Source of the DNA: Thermoanaerobaculia bacterium
GTDB taxonomy: Bacteria; Acidobacteriota; Thermoanaerobaculia; Gp7-AA8
Assembly: GCA_017883205.1 (NCBI GenBank)
Contig: JADGNZ010000041.1
Location: forward strand, 1-54,694
Length of the DNA stretch: 54,694 nucleotides
Direction: 5' to 3'
This document shows, piece by piece, positions 34,433-43,047 of the stretch. The notes beneath the pieces were generated by a model. The model saw only the letters and a list, made by a program, of their open reading frames with translations. It did no database searches and was not told the origin of the DNA. Made by a program: the position numbers and the translations under genes. Position 1 is the first letter of the stretch. Every line of letters begins with the position of its first letter.

Positions 34433-34774
34433 TCAGTGCTTCGCCGCCGTTTCCGTTTTCTTGACGTCGTCTTCGGCCTTCTTGCCGGCCTTCTGCAGTC
34501 CCTCGCCCGCTTTCTGCGCGACCTGGCCGAGGCCTTCTTTTACGCCACGTCCAAGCTCGACGGATCCGTTCTTGATCTTTTGCGCGGCGTCCGACTTGCC
34601 GATATCTTCCGTCGTCTTCTTGATCTCTTCGCCCGACTTCACGACGTCGTCATGTGCTTTCTTTGCTGCGTCGGATGCTGCGGTGCTGGTGGTTGCCGTG
34701 TACGTTCCGTCGGCCTGCTTCTGCATGCACGCCATCGCCAGCATCGCGATCGCGCAAGTGAGTGCGAGTTTCAT
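34433..34774 (-). CDS. Small lipoprotein with amphipathic repeats
   Basis: 113 residues. N-terminus MKLALTCAIAMLAMACMQKQ resembles a lipoprotein signal (Cys16). The rest is low complexity and helical, rich in Lys, Glu, Ala and Gly (KKTTEDIGKSDAAQKIKN and GQVAQKAGEGLQKAG), similar in style to LEA or apolipoprotein-like proteins. Started at ATG 34774; AGGAT lies 7 nt upstream. It lies between speA and the divergent fabH-like gene. Function unknown. Confidence 0.65.
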   Translation of the reverse strand: MKLALTCAIAMLAMACMQKQADGTYTATTSTAASDAAKKAHDDVVKSGEEIKKTTEDIGKSDAAQKIKNGSVELGRGVKEGLGQVAQKAGEGLQKAGKKAEDDVKKTETAAKH

Positions 34775-34841
34775 AAATCCTCCGATATCCGAGGGACGAA
34801 GCAATCCTCGCGCCGCCGGGGACGTGTATGCTCTCCATTCG

Positions 34842-35903
34842 ATGAAAAGCGTCATTACCGGCAGCGGAATCGGCATTCCGAAGAATCTCGTCACGAACGA
34901 AAAACTCGCCCGCATCATGGACACGACCGACGAGTGGATCCGAACCCGCAGTGGGATCGCGCAGCGGTTCTACGCCGATCCCGGCCAATCCTCTGCTGAC
35001 CTCGGCATGATGGCCGCCGAGGGGGCGCTCCAGACTGCCGGACGCAGCAGGGAGGAGATCGACGCTCTTGTCTTCGCCACGATGTCTCCGGACTATTTCT
35101 TTCCGGGCAACGGGCCGGTTGTTCAGGCGAAGATGGGCTTCCCCGAGTCGCTGGCTGCGTTCGATATCCGGCAGCAGTGCTCCGGGTTTCTCTTCGGCCT
35201 CGATCTGGCCGACTCGCTGATCCTGAGTGGCAAGTACAAGCGCATCCTCCTGATCGGAGCCGACGTCCATACGCCGTTCATGCCGTGGCAGAACGGCTGG
35301 GCGACGACGATCGGTCTGGAGGATCGCGAAGTGACCGCCGCGGAGCGCGAGGCCAACACGAAGATTCGCGATCGGGTCGTGTTGTTCGGCGATGGTGCGG
35401 GTGCAGTCGTGGTGGAAGCCGTCGACGATGACAGCCGCGGGTTCCTGGGGTCGAAGCTGTACACGAACGGCTCGAATCTCGAGGCGCTTTATACGCGCGG
35501 CGTCGGCTTCAGGCTTCGCCCATTCGTCACGCATCAGCAGATCGACGACAGCGACATCATCCCGGACATGGACGGCCGCGAGGTCTTCCGGCAGGCGCTA
35601 TCGAAGATGCCTGAAGCGGTGCGCGAAGTCTGCGCGGCGGCGGGGAAGAGCGTGTCGGACATCGACATTCTGCTCGTTCATCAGGCCAACCTTCGCATCG
35701 TCGAAGGTGTGGCGAAACAACTCGGAATGAGTCAGGATCGCGTCCCGCACAACATCGAGCGCTATGCGAACACGACCGCCGGCACGCTGCCGATTCTGTA
35801 TCACGAGTGCGTGACCGAGGGCCGGATCAAGCCCGGCATGCTGGTCTGTTTCACCGCCCTCGGCTCAGGCCTGCACTGGGGTGCGGCGCTCTACCGCGCC
35901 TGA
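34842..35903 (+). CDS. fabH: 3-oxoacyl-ACP synthase III family protein
   Basis: 353 residues. The catalytic triad is present: Cys in IRQQCSGFLFGLDLA, His in VHQANLRI and Asn in ERYANTTAGTLP. Start MKSVITGSGIGIPKNLVTN. It is about 30 residues longer than a usual FabH: an insert MPWQNGWATTIGLEDREVT lies before LFGDGAGAVVVE, and there is more sequence near LYTRGVGFRLRPF. It may start fatty acid synthesis or, like longer relatives (OleA or specialised FabH proteins), condense other acyl groups. No other fab gene is near. It ends 5 bp before the convergent M15-like gene. Confidence 0.85.
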   Translation: MKSVITGSGIGIPKNLVTNEKLARIMDTTDEWIRTRSGIAQRFYADPGQSSADLGMMAAEGALQTAGRSREEIDALVFATMSPDYFFPGNGPVVQAKMGFPESLAAFDIRQQCSGFLFGLDLADSLILSGKYKRILLIGADVHTPFMPWQNGWATTIGLEDREVTAAEREANTKIRDRVVLFGDGAGAVVVEAVDDDSRGFLGSKLYTNGSNLEALYTRGVGFRLRPFVTHQQIDDSDIIPDMDGREVFRQALSKMPEAVREVCAAAGKSVSDIDILLVHQANLRIVEGVAKQLGMSQDRVPHNIERYANTTAGTLPILYHECVTEGRIKPGMLVCFTALGSGLHWGAALYRA

Positions 35904-35908
35904 ACCGG

Positions 35909-36409
35909 CTACGTGACGGTTTGCGGCTGCGGAATTTCGAAGTGCAGGCCAGGATCGTTTGGCGGCGTCAGGAACTTCGATACGCGGCCATCCGCCTTCG
36001 CCGCGGTCTGGAACGCGTCGACGTCGGACACGGACGATGGCGCGACGTCGAATACGTTCAAGACCTTCGGGTCGGCCGCGTGATGCGACACCGTTTCCGG
36101 TCCGAGCTCGTTGATCTTCGCTGTCATCGCAGCCTTGATCGCATCGGCCGTATCGTTCGCGGCTTTTCCCGCGACATAGACATCGATGACTGCCTGTCCG
36201 GGCGCCTTGTACAGCCTCCGCTGAGCTTCGACACCCTGCGTCTCAAGATTGTTGAACATCACGCGGGCCTGATCGGCGGGACTCCTCTGCGTGCTGGAGA
36301 TGATGACCTTGGCGACGTTCGCCGCGGCCATGACATCCCGCAATACGCCGAGTGAGTAGGGCGATACATCAGACGCCTTCGCGTTCGGACCAAAGTCGAT
36401 CTGCGGCAT
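35909..36409 (-). CDS. M15-like peptidase domain protein
   Basis: 166 residues without signal peptide. SSTQRSPADQARVMFNN is followed by TVSHHAADPKVLNVFDVAP and a late LHFEIP. This is the order of the zinc ligands in the M15/VanY fold (SxH...D, then H-x-E/I near the C-terminus), so a D,D-peptidase-like or endolysin-like activity on peptidoglycan is possible. The metal ligands would be the His in VSHHA, the Asp in FDV and the His in LHFEI. The absence of a secretion signal suggests phage or intracellular origin. Family assignment is moderately secure. Confidence 0.55.
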   Translation of the reverse strand: MPQIDFGPNAKASDVSPYSLGVLRDVMAAANVAKVIISSTQRSPADQARVMFNNLETQGVEAQRRLYKAPGQAVIDVYVAGKAANDTADAIKAAMTAKINELGPETVSHHAADPKVLNVFDVAPSSVSDVDAFQTAAKADGRVSKFLTPPNDPGLHFEIPQPQTVT

Positions 36410-36430
36410 TCAAAAAGGATACTACGGGCG

Positions 36431-36562
36431 GCGGGAGTCGGTTTTCGGGAGTCGGGTGTCGGAGCAAAGGCCGCAGAGCATTCAGATCGGACTGGTCACT
36501 TATCAAAGACGTCCACGATGACTTTGATTTCTCCGACACCCAACACCCGACCCGCGACCCCC
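36431..36562. repeat. Inverted repeat, GGGAGTCGGGTGTCGG family
   Basis: Left arm about 36431-36470 (GGGAGTCGGTTTTCGGGAG) and right arm 36529-36562 (CTCCGACACCCAACACCCGA) pair imperfectly over about 35 bp. Words are shared with 8398-8519, 37013-37183 and 49302-49434. Between two minus-strand genes. Confidence 0.8.
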
Positions 36563-36572
36563 ACGTAAGGTC

Positions 36573-36977
36573 TCATCCGTTCCAGGCGTCGCGCACGGAA
36601 GCTGTGTCTTCGAAGGCGCGGAAGCGGATGACCACGGTGTCCCGCAGAGTGAATTCGTGGACCGAGCCGGTCGATGTCGCACGGCCGTTCTTCTTCACTT
36701 TGTAGGCAATGTCGACGTGGACAAAGACCTGATCGCCGGTTGCGGCGAAGACTTTGGGCTCGAAGGTCGTGAATTCGACCTCGCGGTCGAGCGTGGCAAA
36801 GAAATCGGCCACTCCTTCCCGTCCGCGCCGGATGCCGTACCAGGGAACAGCCTTGGCAACAGTATCGGTGCCCCAGTCGGCGGCGTCCGAAACGTTGGCC
36901 AGGATGGTGTTGATATCGCCGCGCCCGAATGCAGCATAGAGACTCTCTAATTTCTGGATGTTGTCGTTTTCACTCAT
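36573..36977 (-). CDS. NTF2-like (SnoaL-type) protein
   Basis: 134 residues. The N-terminal helices IQKLESLYAAFGRGDINTIL, then WGTDTVAKAVPWYGIRRGREGVADFF, and the strands VFVHVDIAYKV and HEFTLRDTVVIRF are typical of the SnoaL-like cone fold. Members are enzymes or ligand binders; active-site residues cannot be assigned. It is a single gene flanked by inverted repeats on both sides. Start ATG 36977. Confidence 0.82.
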   Translation of the reverse strand: MSENDNIQKLESLYAAFGRGDINTILANVSDAADWGTDTVAKAVPWYGIRRGREGVADFFATLDREVEFTTFEPKVFAATGDQVFVHVDIAYKVKKNGRATSTGSVHEFTLRDTVVIRFRAFEDTASVRDAWNG

Positions 36978-37012
36978 GGACCTGCCCTCCGTCCGTCATC
37001 TACGGCGCGGAG

Positions 37013-37183
37013 CGGGCGGTGGATGTGCGGTGAGTGGTGGGGTGCTGAAGGTTGGTTGCCGGGTTGCGGAGTTGCTCGGTTGCTGGGTCCCGAGTTGCTG
37101 AGTCGACACCTGACTCCGACTCCCGACTCCCGACACGCAACCCCCCGATTCACTGCCACCCCCCACACCCCACCCCCCACACC
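37013..37183. repeat. Inverted repeat before waaA
   Basis: Outer arms GGTGAGTGGTGGGGTG (about 37029) and CACCCCACCCCCCACACC (about 37166-37183) enclose inner arms GTTGCCGGGTTGCGGAGTTG and CGACTCCCGACTCCCGACAC. The right side ends 14 bp before the waaA start, so the structure would be in its leader. Confidence 0.75.
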
Positions 37184-37196
37184 CTATGATTCACAA

Positions 37197-38447
37197 ATGT
37201 TCGTCCTCTACGAGGTACTGCTGTACCTCGCATTCGTTCTCGCGCTGCCCTACTTCCTGTTGACGGGAGCGCTGCGTGGGAAGTACCTCGCCAATTTTCC
37301 GGCGAGGATGGGGTTCTATCGGACTCCGGCGGCGGCGCACGATCTATGGATCCATGCGGTGTCGGTCGGGGAGACGATGGCGGCGCGGCCTGTCGTCGAG
37401 GAGGTGCTGCGGCGCCGGCCGGCGACGACGATTGTCGTCACGACGACGACGATCACCGGGCAGGCGCAGGCGCGTAAGCTTTTCCCCGACGCCACCGTGA
37501 CGTACTTTCCGTTCGACTTCGCCGCGAGCGTGAAGCGCTTTCTGAGACAGCATCAACCGCACGTCTTCGCCACGATGGAGACCGAGATCTGGCCGAACGT
37601 GACGAGGCTCTCTCGTGCGCGAGGAGTGAGGATGCTGCTGGCCAACGGGCGCATTTCGGACCGCTCCTTTCCTCGCTATCGATTGATGAAGGGGCTCGTC
37701 GGGCGGATTCTCCGAAAGTACGATCACATCCTTGCCCGCGAGGAAACGGACCGCGAGCGTTTCATCGCCATCGGCGCTCCCGCCAGCATCGTCGAGACGA
37801 GCGGCAACGTGAAGTTCGACTACATCCTTGACGGCCGCCCGCTCGAGATCGGCCCGCAACTCGAAGCGCTCATCGCGGGCCGCAAGGTGCTTATCCTGGG
37901 CTCGACGATGGAGGGAGAGGATGAGGCGTTCGTGCCGCTGTTGGAGCGCTTCATCGCGGCGCATAACGCATTCGTCATCATCGGGCCGCGAAAGCCGGAG
38001 CGATTCGACGTCGTGGCGGCACTGCTGACTGCATCGAAGATCCGCTTCGTACGGCGCAGCGAATGGGCTGATGGCGCGGCTGATGTTCTGCTCCTCGACA
38101 CCTTCGGCGAGCTGGCGAAGATCTATCGCTACGCCACCGCGTCCTTCATCGGCGGAAGCCTGCTCCTTCCCACCGGCGGTCACAATCCGATTGAGCCTGC
38201 GGCGGCGGGCGTGCCTGTCACCTTCGGCCCGTACATGTCGAACTTCAGGGAGATCGCCGAGATTTTTCTGCGCGAAGGAAGCGCGGTGGAGTCGCGTAGC
38301 GCCGGCGACGTTCTCGCGTTCGCGGGACGGATGTTCGATGACGACTCTGCGCGCGCCGCGGCGGGAGAGAGGGCGCGCCGCACCGTCGAGCAGAACCGGG
38401 GCGCTGCGGAGCGGACCGCCTCCCGCATCATTGAGATGCTGGCGTGA
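37197..38447 (+). CDS. waaA: 3-deoxy-D-manno-octulosonic acid transferase
   Basis: 416 residues. One N-terminal membrane helix (LLYLAFVLALPYFLLTGAL), then the family start signature WIHAVSVGETMAA, METEIWPN, and in the second half ILGSTMEGEDEAF and GGSLLPTGGHNPIEPAAAGVPV. It adds Kdo residues from CMP-Kdo to lipid IVA at the inner membrane. Started at ATG 37197: the frame upstream is only the repeat element. It overlaps lpxK by four bases (ATGA), a classical lipid A pairing. Confidence 0.95.
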   Translation: MFVLYEVLLYLAFVLALPYFLLTGALRGKYLANFPARMGFYRTPAAAHDLWIHAVSVGETMAARPVVEEVLRRRPATTIVVTTTTITGQAQARKLFPDATVTYFPFDFAASVKRFLRQHQPHVFATMETEIWPNVTRLSRARGVRMLLANGRISDRSFPRYRLMKGLVGRILRKYDHILAREETDRERFIAIGAPASIVETSGNVKFDYILDGRPLEIGPQLEALIAGRKVLILGSTMEGEDEAFVPLLERFIAAHNAFVIIGPRKPERFDVVAALLTASKIRFVRRSEWADGAADVLLLDTFGELAKIYRYATASFIGGSLLLPTGGHNPIEPAAAGVPVTFGPYMSNFREIAEIFLREGSAVESRSAGDVLAFAGRMFDDDSARAAAGERARRTVEQNRGAAERTASRIIEMLA

Positions 38448-39301
38448 TGATCCTGCTCAAACCGCTCGAGTTGCTCTGGCGCGGCGTGAACCGGCTGCGG
38501 CGTACGCTCTACCGGCGCGGCATTTTGAAGAGCCGGCGCTTGCCGCGGCCTGTGATCTCCGTCGGCAACCTGGCTGCGGGAGGCGCGGGGAAGACTCCGG
38601 CGGTGATCGCCATTGCGCGCGCTCTCACGGAGCGTGGGCTGACCGTGACAATCCTGACGCGAGGCTATGGACGAGCTGATACCGAAGCGGGACTCGTGAC
38701 ATCGCTCGACGCCGGACGATTCGGAGACGAGCCGGTGCTGATCAAAAGCAAGCTGCAAACAGTGCACGTAATCGTCGGCTCAAAGCGATATGACAATGCA
38801 ATACGATTTTTGACTAATAATGATTGCGATTTATTCATCCTCGACGACGGTTTCCAGCACCTGCAACTCGCGCGCGACCTCGACGTCGTGATCGATGCCG
38901 GGCACGGTGTGATGCGCGAGGGGCGCTCCGCGCTTGCCGATGCCGGTCTCGTGATTCGTCGCAACCTCCGGCTTGTCGTACCTCAGGAATTGGCTGCGCA
39001 GCGCGTCTTTGCATTCGCCGGTCTGGCCGACAACGATCAGTTCTTCGCGGCGCTCCGCGAAAACGGGCTCACTGTAGTCGCGACACGTGGCTTTCGTGAT
39101 CATCACCGGTACACGGCGGCGGATATCTCCGCGATCAAGAAGGCCGCGCTCGATGCAGGCGCCGAGGCCATCGTGACGACGGAAAAAGACAAGGTCAAAA
39201 TCGACGACCGTGGCATCATCGCCATCGCCGCCGAAATGATCATCGAGCCCTGGGTGATTGAGGCGGTCGCGAGGTTGGGAAGCAGAGATAGCAGAGACTA
39301 G
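38444..39301 (+). CDS. lpxK: Tetraacyldisaccharide 4'-kinase
   Basis: 285 residues, somewhat shorter than E. coli LpxK. Walker A variant ISVGNLAAGGAGKTP, then RGYGR, and FILDDGFQHLQLARDLDVV are family signatures. It phosphorylates the 4' position of the lipid A disaccharide using ATP at the inner membrane. Coupled to waaA by ATGA. Downstream, 115 bp including a GATCAGAGA repeat precede the acyltransferase gene. Confidence 0.95.
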   Translation: MMILLKPLELLWRGVNRLRRTLYRRGILKSRRLPRPVISVGNLAAGGAGKTPAVIAIARALTERGLTVTILTRGYGRADTEAGLVTSLDAGRFGDEPVLIKSKLQTVHVIVGSKRYDNAIRFLTNNDCDLFILDDGFQHLQLARDLDVVIDAGHGVMREGRSALADAGLVIRRNLRLVVPQELAAQRVFAFAGLADNDQFFAALRENGLTVVATRGFRDHHRYTAADISAIKKAALDAGAEAIVTTEKDKVKIDDRGIIAIAAEMIIEPWVIEAVARLGSRDSRD

Positions 39302-39302
39302 A

Positions 39303-39410
39303 GATCAGAGATCAGGGAATTGGTGATGGTGATGAGTGAGATCATCGTCCCTGCGTCCTGATCTCTGATCTCTGATTCCCTGATCTCTGATCCACAGATC
39401 TCTGATTCAA
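39303..39410. repeat. Inverted repeat, GATCAGAGA family
   Basis: AGATCAGAGATCAGGG at about 39303 and CTGATCTCTGATCTCTGAT-like words at about 39358-39410 are near reverse complements; the right side also has short direct repeats of GATCTCT. It lies within the LPS gene run. Confidence 0.8.
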
Positions 39411-39416
39411 CCCACC

Positions 39417-40349
39417 ATGAGCCGCCGCCGAAAAAACGCGCTTCTGCAGCGCGCCGAGTATCTCCTTTATCGGACCGTCGCCGGTGCCGTCCGCTCGGCG
39501 TCGCTCTCCGGCTTGCGCCGCTGGGGATCGCGCCTCGGCACTCTGGCGCGTTACGTCCTTCGAGGCCGTGACCGGCTGGCGATGCGCAATCTTGTCTCGA
39601 CGTTTCCGGAGAAGAGCATCGCGGAGTGCAGAGAGATCCTCGACGAGTGCTGGCGGCATTTCGGCCGCGAGGCGCTGGCGGCCATTCGCATGCAGCATGT
39701 CCCGATCGCGGAAATCCCGTCGCACTGTCGCTTCGTGAACGAACACCTTCTCCAGGAGGCCATTGCGCAGGGACGGGGCGTCGTCCTTCTCAGCGCGCAC
39801 TACGGCGCGTGGGAGATCGCCGGGCTGGCGATCATCGCGCTCGTGAAGAATGTGCATACCGTCGCCAGGCCGCTCGACAACGAGCTCCTCGAGCGCGATC
39901 TGGCTCTCATTCGAGCCCGCACGGGCGTGCAGGTCGTCGATCGCAAGCGCGCCGCACGCTCGCTGCTCAAAGCGCTGTCGCAGCAGGCGGTCGTCGTCCT
40001 GCTTCCGGATCAGGCAGTGCAAGCACGCGAAGGGATTCTCGTTCCGTTTCTGGGCCGTCCGGCATGGACGACCGACGCACCAGCGAAATTGGCATTACGT
40101 CAGCAATCGCCGATTGTGTTCGCTTTTTGCATTGCGGACGAAGCCGGGCACAGGCTGGAGTTCGAGGAAGCGATCAGAATCGATCAACTGGACGATGACG
40201 AGAAGAACGCCGCAGCGCTGACGAAGCGCATCAACGACGTAATTTCCCGGCGCATCGCAGCTCGTCCGGAGATATGGTTGTGGATGCACGACCGGTGGAA
40301 GGGGAACCCCTCGGGTGAGATCGAAGTCAAAGCAACAGATGGCAAGTGA
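39417..40349 (+). CDS. Lipid A acyltransferase (LpxL/HtrB family)
   Basis: 310 residues. LSAHYGAWE matches the catalytic H-x4-E motif of the family (usually HFGNWE), followed by RPLDNELLERDL and DQAVQAREGILVPFLG. It adds a secondary acyl chain to Kdo-lipid IVA or a related precursor on the inner membrane. A short basic N-terminus precedes a weak amphipathic helix; no signal peptide. The 3' end overlaps the waaF start by 11 nt. Fits the LPS context. Confidence 0.92.
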   Translation: MSRRRKNALLQRAEYLLYRTVAGAVRSASLSGLRRWGSRLGTLARYVLRGRDRLAMRNLVSTFPEKSIAECREILDECWRHFGREALAAIRMQHVPIAEIPSHCRFVNEHLLQEAIAQGRGVVLLSAHYGAWEIAGLAIIALVKNVHTVARPLDNELLERDLALIRARTGVQVVDRKRAARSLLKALSQQAVVVLLPDQAVQAREGILVPFLGRPAWTTDAPAKLALRQQSPIVFAFCIADEAGHRLEFEEAIRIDQLDDDEKNAAALTKRINDVISRRIAARPEIWLWMHDRWKGNPSGEIEVKATDGK

Positions 40350-41388
40350 GACAGTCGTAGTCGGACTCAATTGGGTTGGGGACAATGTCCTTGCTCTGCC
40401 CACGTACCGCGCGCTGTACCACCGCTATCGCGCCGAGGGCGGCATCACGGTCGCTGCGCCAAAGCACATCGCCTCGCTCCTCGCCTCGGCTGGCATCTTC
40501 CGTAACGTCATCGCCTGGAATGGCGACACGCGTGAGCGCATCCGATTGCTGAAGGCCGGCCGCTTCCGCCGCGCCGTGATCCTTCCGAACTCGTTCCGTG
40601 CCGCGATGGTGGCGTTCGCGGCCGGGATCGGCGAACGTTGGGGCTACTCGACGGATGTGCGCGGAATGCTGCTCACTCACGGCGTGAAGCGCGATCCCGA
40701 GCGAGGACATCAGCTCGATGACTATTCGGCGCTCCTCGCGGCGATGAATGCCCCGCGCGTCGTCGATGAGATTCCGACGATGTCGATTCCAATCCATCTT
40801 CGCGAACAGGCCGGCCGCCAGCTCCGCGATGCCGGTGTTCGGCTCGACAACGGCCCGCTATTCGGCCTGCACGCGGGAGGTCTTTACGGACGCGCCAAAC
40901 ATTGGGGCGACGAGCGGTACGGCCAACTCGCGGAACGTCTGCGCGCTGCGGGCTTCTCGGTCGTTCTGCTGACCAGTCCCGGCGAGAAGCATCAGGCAGC
41001 AGCAATCTCCGCGACGACCCGTGGCCTGCCCATCGTCGGCGGCGACGGCGACGTGCTGCAACTGGCTGCTGCGATCTCGCATTGTTCGGTCGTCGTCACG
41101 AACGACAGCGGTCCGCTCCATCTGGCCACCGCCCTGGCCGTGCCATCCGTGTCGATCTTCGGGCCGACGGATCCCGACCGGACCGTGATTCCTGGCGCCT
41201 CGCGCGTCGTCCGGAAGCCGTTCGCCTGCCAGCCCTGCTACAAACGCGACTGTCCGCTGATGCACCACGGCTGCATGAACGAGATCACCGTCGACGACGT
41301 TTTCGCCGCCGCGGTCGGCCTTTTCAACGAGCTCGATGGGAAGATTGAGACCGACGGCGCCGGCGCTGTGGCCTTCGGCACCGAGTAG
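40339..41388 (+). CDS. waaF: Lipopolysaccharide heptosyltransferase II-type glycosyltransferase
   Basis: 349 residues if started at ATG 40339; a GTG at 40315 would add eight residues. VVVGLNWVGDNVLALPTYRAL is the GT9 start signature (GD-x7-P), later GLHAGGLYGRAKHW, LTSPGEKHQ and NDSGPLHLATALAVPSVSIFG. It transfers heptose from ADP-heptose to the LPS core. The C-terminal part has C-QPCYKRDCP, common in WaaF. It overlaps the acyltransferase gene. The MerR gene follows after 18 bp. Confidence 0.9.
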   Translation: MASETVVVGLNWVGDNVLALPTYRALYHRYRAEGGITVAAPKHIASLLASAGIFRNVIAWNGDTRERIRLLKAGRFRRAVILPNSFRAAMVAFAAGIGERWGYSTDVRGMLLTHGVKRDPERGHQLDDYSALLAAMNAPRVVDEIPTMSIPIHLREQAGRQLRDAGVRLDNGPLFGLHAGGLYGRAKHWGDERYGQLAERLRAAGFSVVLLTSPGEKHQAAAISATTRGLPIVGGDGDVLQLAAAISHCSVVVTNDSGPLHLATALAVPSVSIFGPTDPDRTVIPGASRVVRKPFACQPCYKRDCPLMHHGCMNEITVDDVFAAAVGLFNELDGKIETDGAGAVAFGTE

Positions 41389-41406
41389 CGCCCTATAATC
41401 GTTCGG

Positions 41407-41766
41407 ATGGCTGTGGATGAGGACGACCGGCTGTACAAGATCGGCGAGGTTTGCAAAGTCGCCGAGGTGCAGCCGTACGTGCTTCGGTACTGGGAGACGG
41501 AGTTTCCACCGCTGGCGCCGAACAAGAGCGGCGGAGGCCAGCGTCTCTATACCCGCCACGAGATCGACATCATCCTCCGCATCAAACAGCTTCTCTACTC
41601 GGAGGGCTTTACGATCGCGGGGGCCAAGAAACGGCTCGAGATCGAGATGGCGTCGCCAGCACCTGCGGCGGAGACAAAACCTCCAGTGCCGTCGAAAGAG
41701 GTCGATAAGGCGCTCGGCGAAGTGAAGCGCGAGTTAACGGCGATACTGCGGATCCTCGACGAGTAG
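41407..41766 (+). CDS. MerR family transcriptional regulator
   Basis: 119 residues. [25 protein letters not shown] is a MerR helix-turn-helix, and [20 protein letters not shown] completes the wing region. The remainder is a short linker and a C-terminal helix for dimerisation ([17 protein letters not shown]). No metal-binding Cys. Small MerR proteins of this type sit near cell-envelope or division genes in many phyla. It follows waaF closely and may be cotranscribed. Confidence 0.9.
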   Translation: MAVDEDDRLYKIGEVCKVAEVQPYVLRYWETEFPPLAPNKSGGGQRLYTRHEIDIILRIKQLLYSEGFTIAGAKKRLEIEMASPAPAAETKPPVPSKEVDKALGEVKRELTAILRILDE

Positions 41767-41862
41767 ATCAGAGACAAGAGACAAGCGATCAGAGTTCAGA
41801 GTTCAGGAAGACTGTCTCCTGATCTCTAGTCTCTGATCTCCGATCTCCGATCTCTGATCCAA
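41766..41862. repeat. Inverted repeat, GATCAGAGA family
   Basis: Left AGATCAGAGACAAGAGACAAG (41766 on) and right CTAGTCTCTGATCTCCGATC region (to 41862) fold onto each other, directly between convergent stops. Fills the whole gap. Confidence 0.85.
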
Positions 41863-41863
41863 T

Positions 41864-42949
41864 TCACGGACCCGCCGGCGGCGTCTCTGGCGGCTTCTCA
41901 GTCTCCGCATCCGGCGTCACGCCTGGCGTCGTGTCGCTGCCCTGTTTCTCCGGAACTTTGAAGCCGAGGTAGGTGCCGGAGCTGATTCCCATGAGGCCGA
42001 GCAGCGTGGCGCTGAACTGCGGCATCTCCAGACCCTTGTAAACGGATCCGATGAAGATCACGCCGAGGACCAGCGTCCAGACGAACATCTGAAAGCGGTG
42101 CAGGCTGACGCCGTTCGGGTCGCTGATCACATCGTTGATGAAGCCTCGGGTTTTGCCGCCCGGCTCATCCGGCGCGGGCGCCGTCTTGGTCCGGTCGATG
42201 AGCGTTGCGCCGAGGGCTGTGGCGGCGCCGATGCCGATGAGGGCGAGGATGGAGTCCGTGATCGTGTCCAGCTCGTCGGTGATCAGCCACATGAAGACAT
42301 AGGCGGCGATGACGAGGAAGAACCAGAACGCCATCTGGAACAGTGAGAGGGAGTATGGGCGCTCGCTTGGGACCGGATGCGTGCCGCTGCGAAGGAGACT
42401 TGTGGTGCGGCAGAGATGGACCATGACGCCCAATGCAAGAGCGAGGAGCCCGATGAAGGCGAAGAATTGAGGGCGGGGAATGACTTCAAGCCGGAACGTT
42501 GCGGTGCTCGGAATCGAGAACTGGGAATCAGAGCCGAGACTCACGTCAACTTGACGCGCGTAGCTGCGTGGACTTCCGAGAAGGGTATGCCACGCGGCGT
42601 CGTCGTCAGGAATACGCAGCAGGCGGAATCGTACGTGGCCGAGCACCGCGTCGCACGACTCGGGTTTGTCTCCTTTGATCGGCATTCCTTCGAGAAAAAG
42701 AACGATGCCCTGGCAGTTTCCGTTCGCCTGTTTCAGAAGCGTCGAAAAATTCTGCACGTGGATGGAAAGCCGGTCATCGAGACCGGCCTTGTCGGGATTT
42801 TCCCTGAAGTACGAATGGGCGAAGATGACACGCGCTGGTCCGCCGGTATCGGGCAGATCCTTGGGTGCATTAGGCGGCTCCCACTGAGCCTGAGCCAGCA
42901 CCGCGCTGGCGATGAACAGCGTGAGAACCGCGACGATCGTCGAGCGCAT
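41864..42949 (-). CDS. Hypothetical membrane protein
   Basis: 361 residues. Signal peptide MRSTIVAVLTLFIASAVLAQ, then an external domain of about 140 residues (RVIFAHSYFRENPDKAG, FRLLRIPDDDAAWHTLL). Four membrane segments follow: about 165-185 (FFAFIGLLALALGVMVHL), 210-228, 240-260 and 300-320. It has a Pro-rich cytoplasmic tail. It starts at ATG 42949 with GAGG 6 nt upstream; the same GAGGTGTGT leader precedes the oligoendopeptidase gene. Family not recognised. Confidence 0.72.
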   Translation of the reverse strand: MRSTIVAVLTLFIASAVLAQAQWEPPNAPKDLPDTGGPARVIFAHSYFRENPDKAGLDDRLSIHVQNFSTLLKQANGNCQGIVLFLEGMPIKGDKPESCDAVLGHVRFRLLRIPDDDAAWHTLLGSPRSYARQVDVSLGSDSQFSIPSTATFRLEVIPRPQFFAFIGLLALALGVMVHLCRTTSLLRSGTHPVPSERPYSLSLFQMAFWFFLVIAAYVFMWLITDELDTITDSILALIGIGAATALGATLIDRTKTAPAPDEPGGKTRGFINDVISDPNGVSLHRFQMFVWTLVLGVIFIGSVYKGLEMPQFSATLLGLMGISSGTYLGFKVPEKQGSDTTPGVTPDAETEKPPETPPAGP

Positions 42950-43047
42950 ACACACCTCGTTCTTCCGGATTTGTGGACTGCAACGATTCTAAGACAAAGG
43001 GCAGACTACGGCTCAACAGATCGAAGCGGAGGTCGTAGGCTGGGTGC

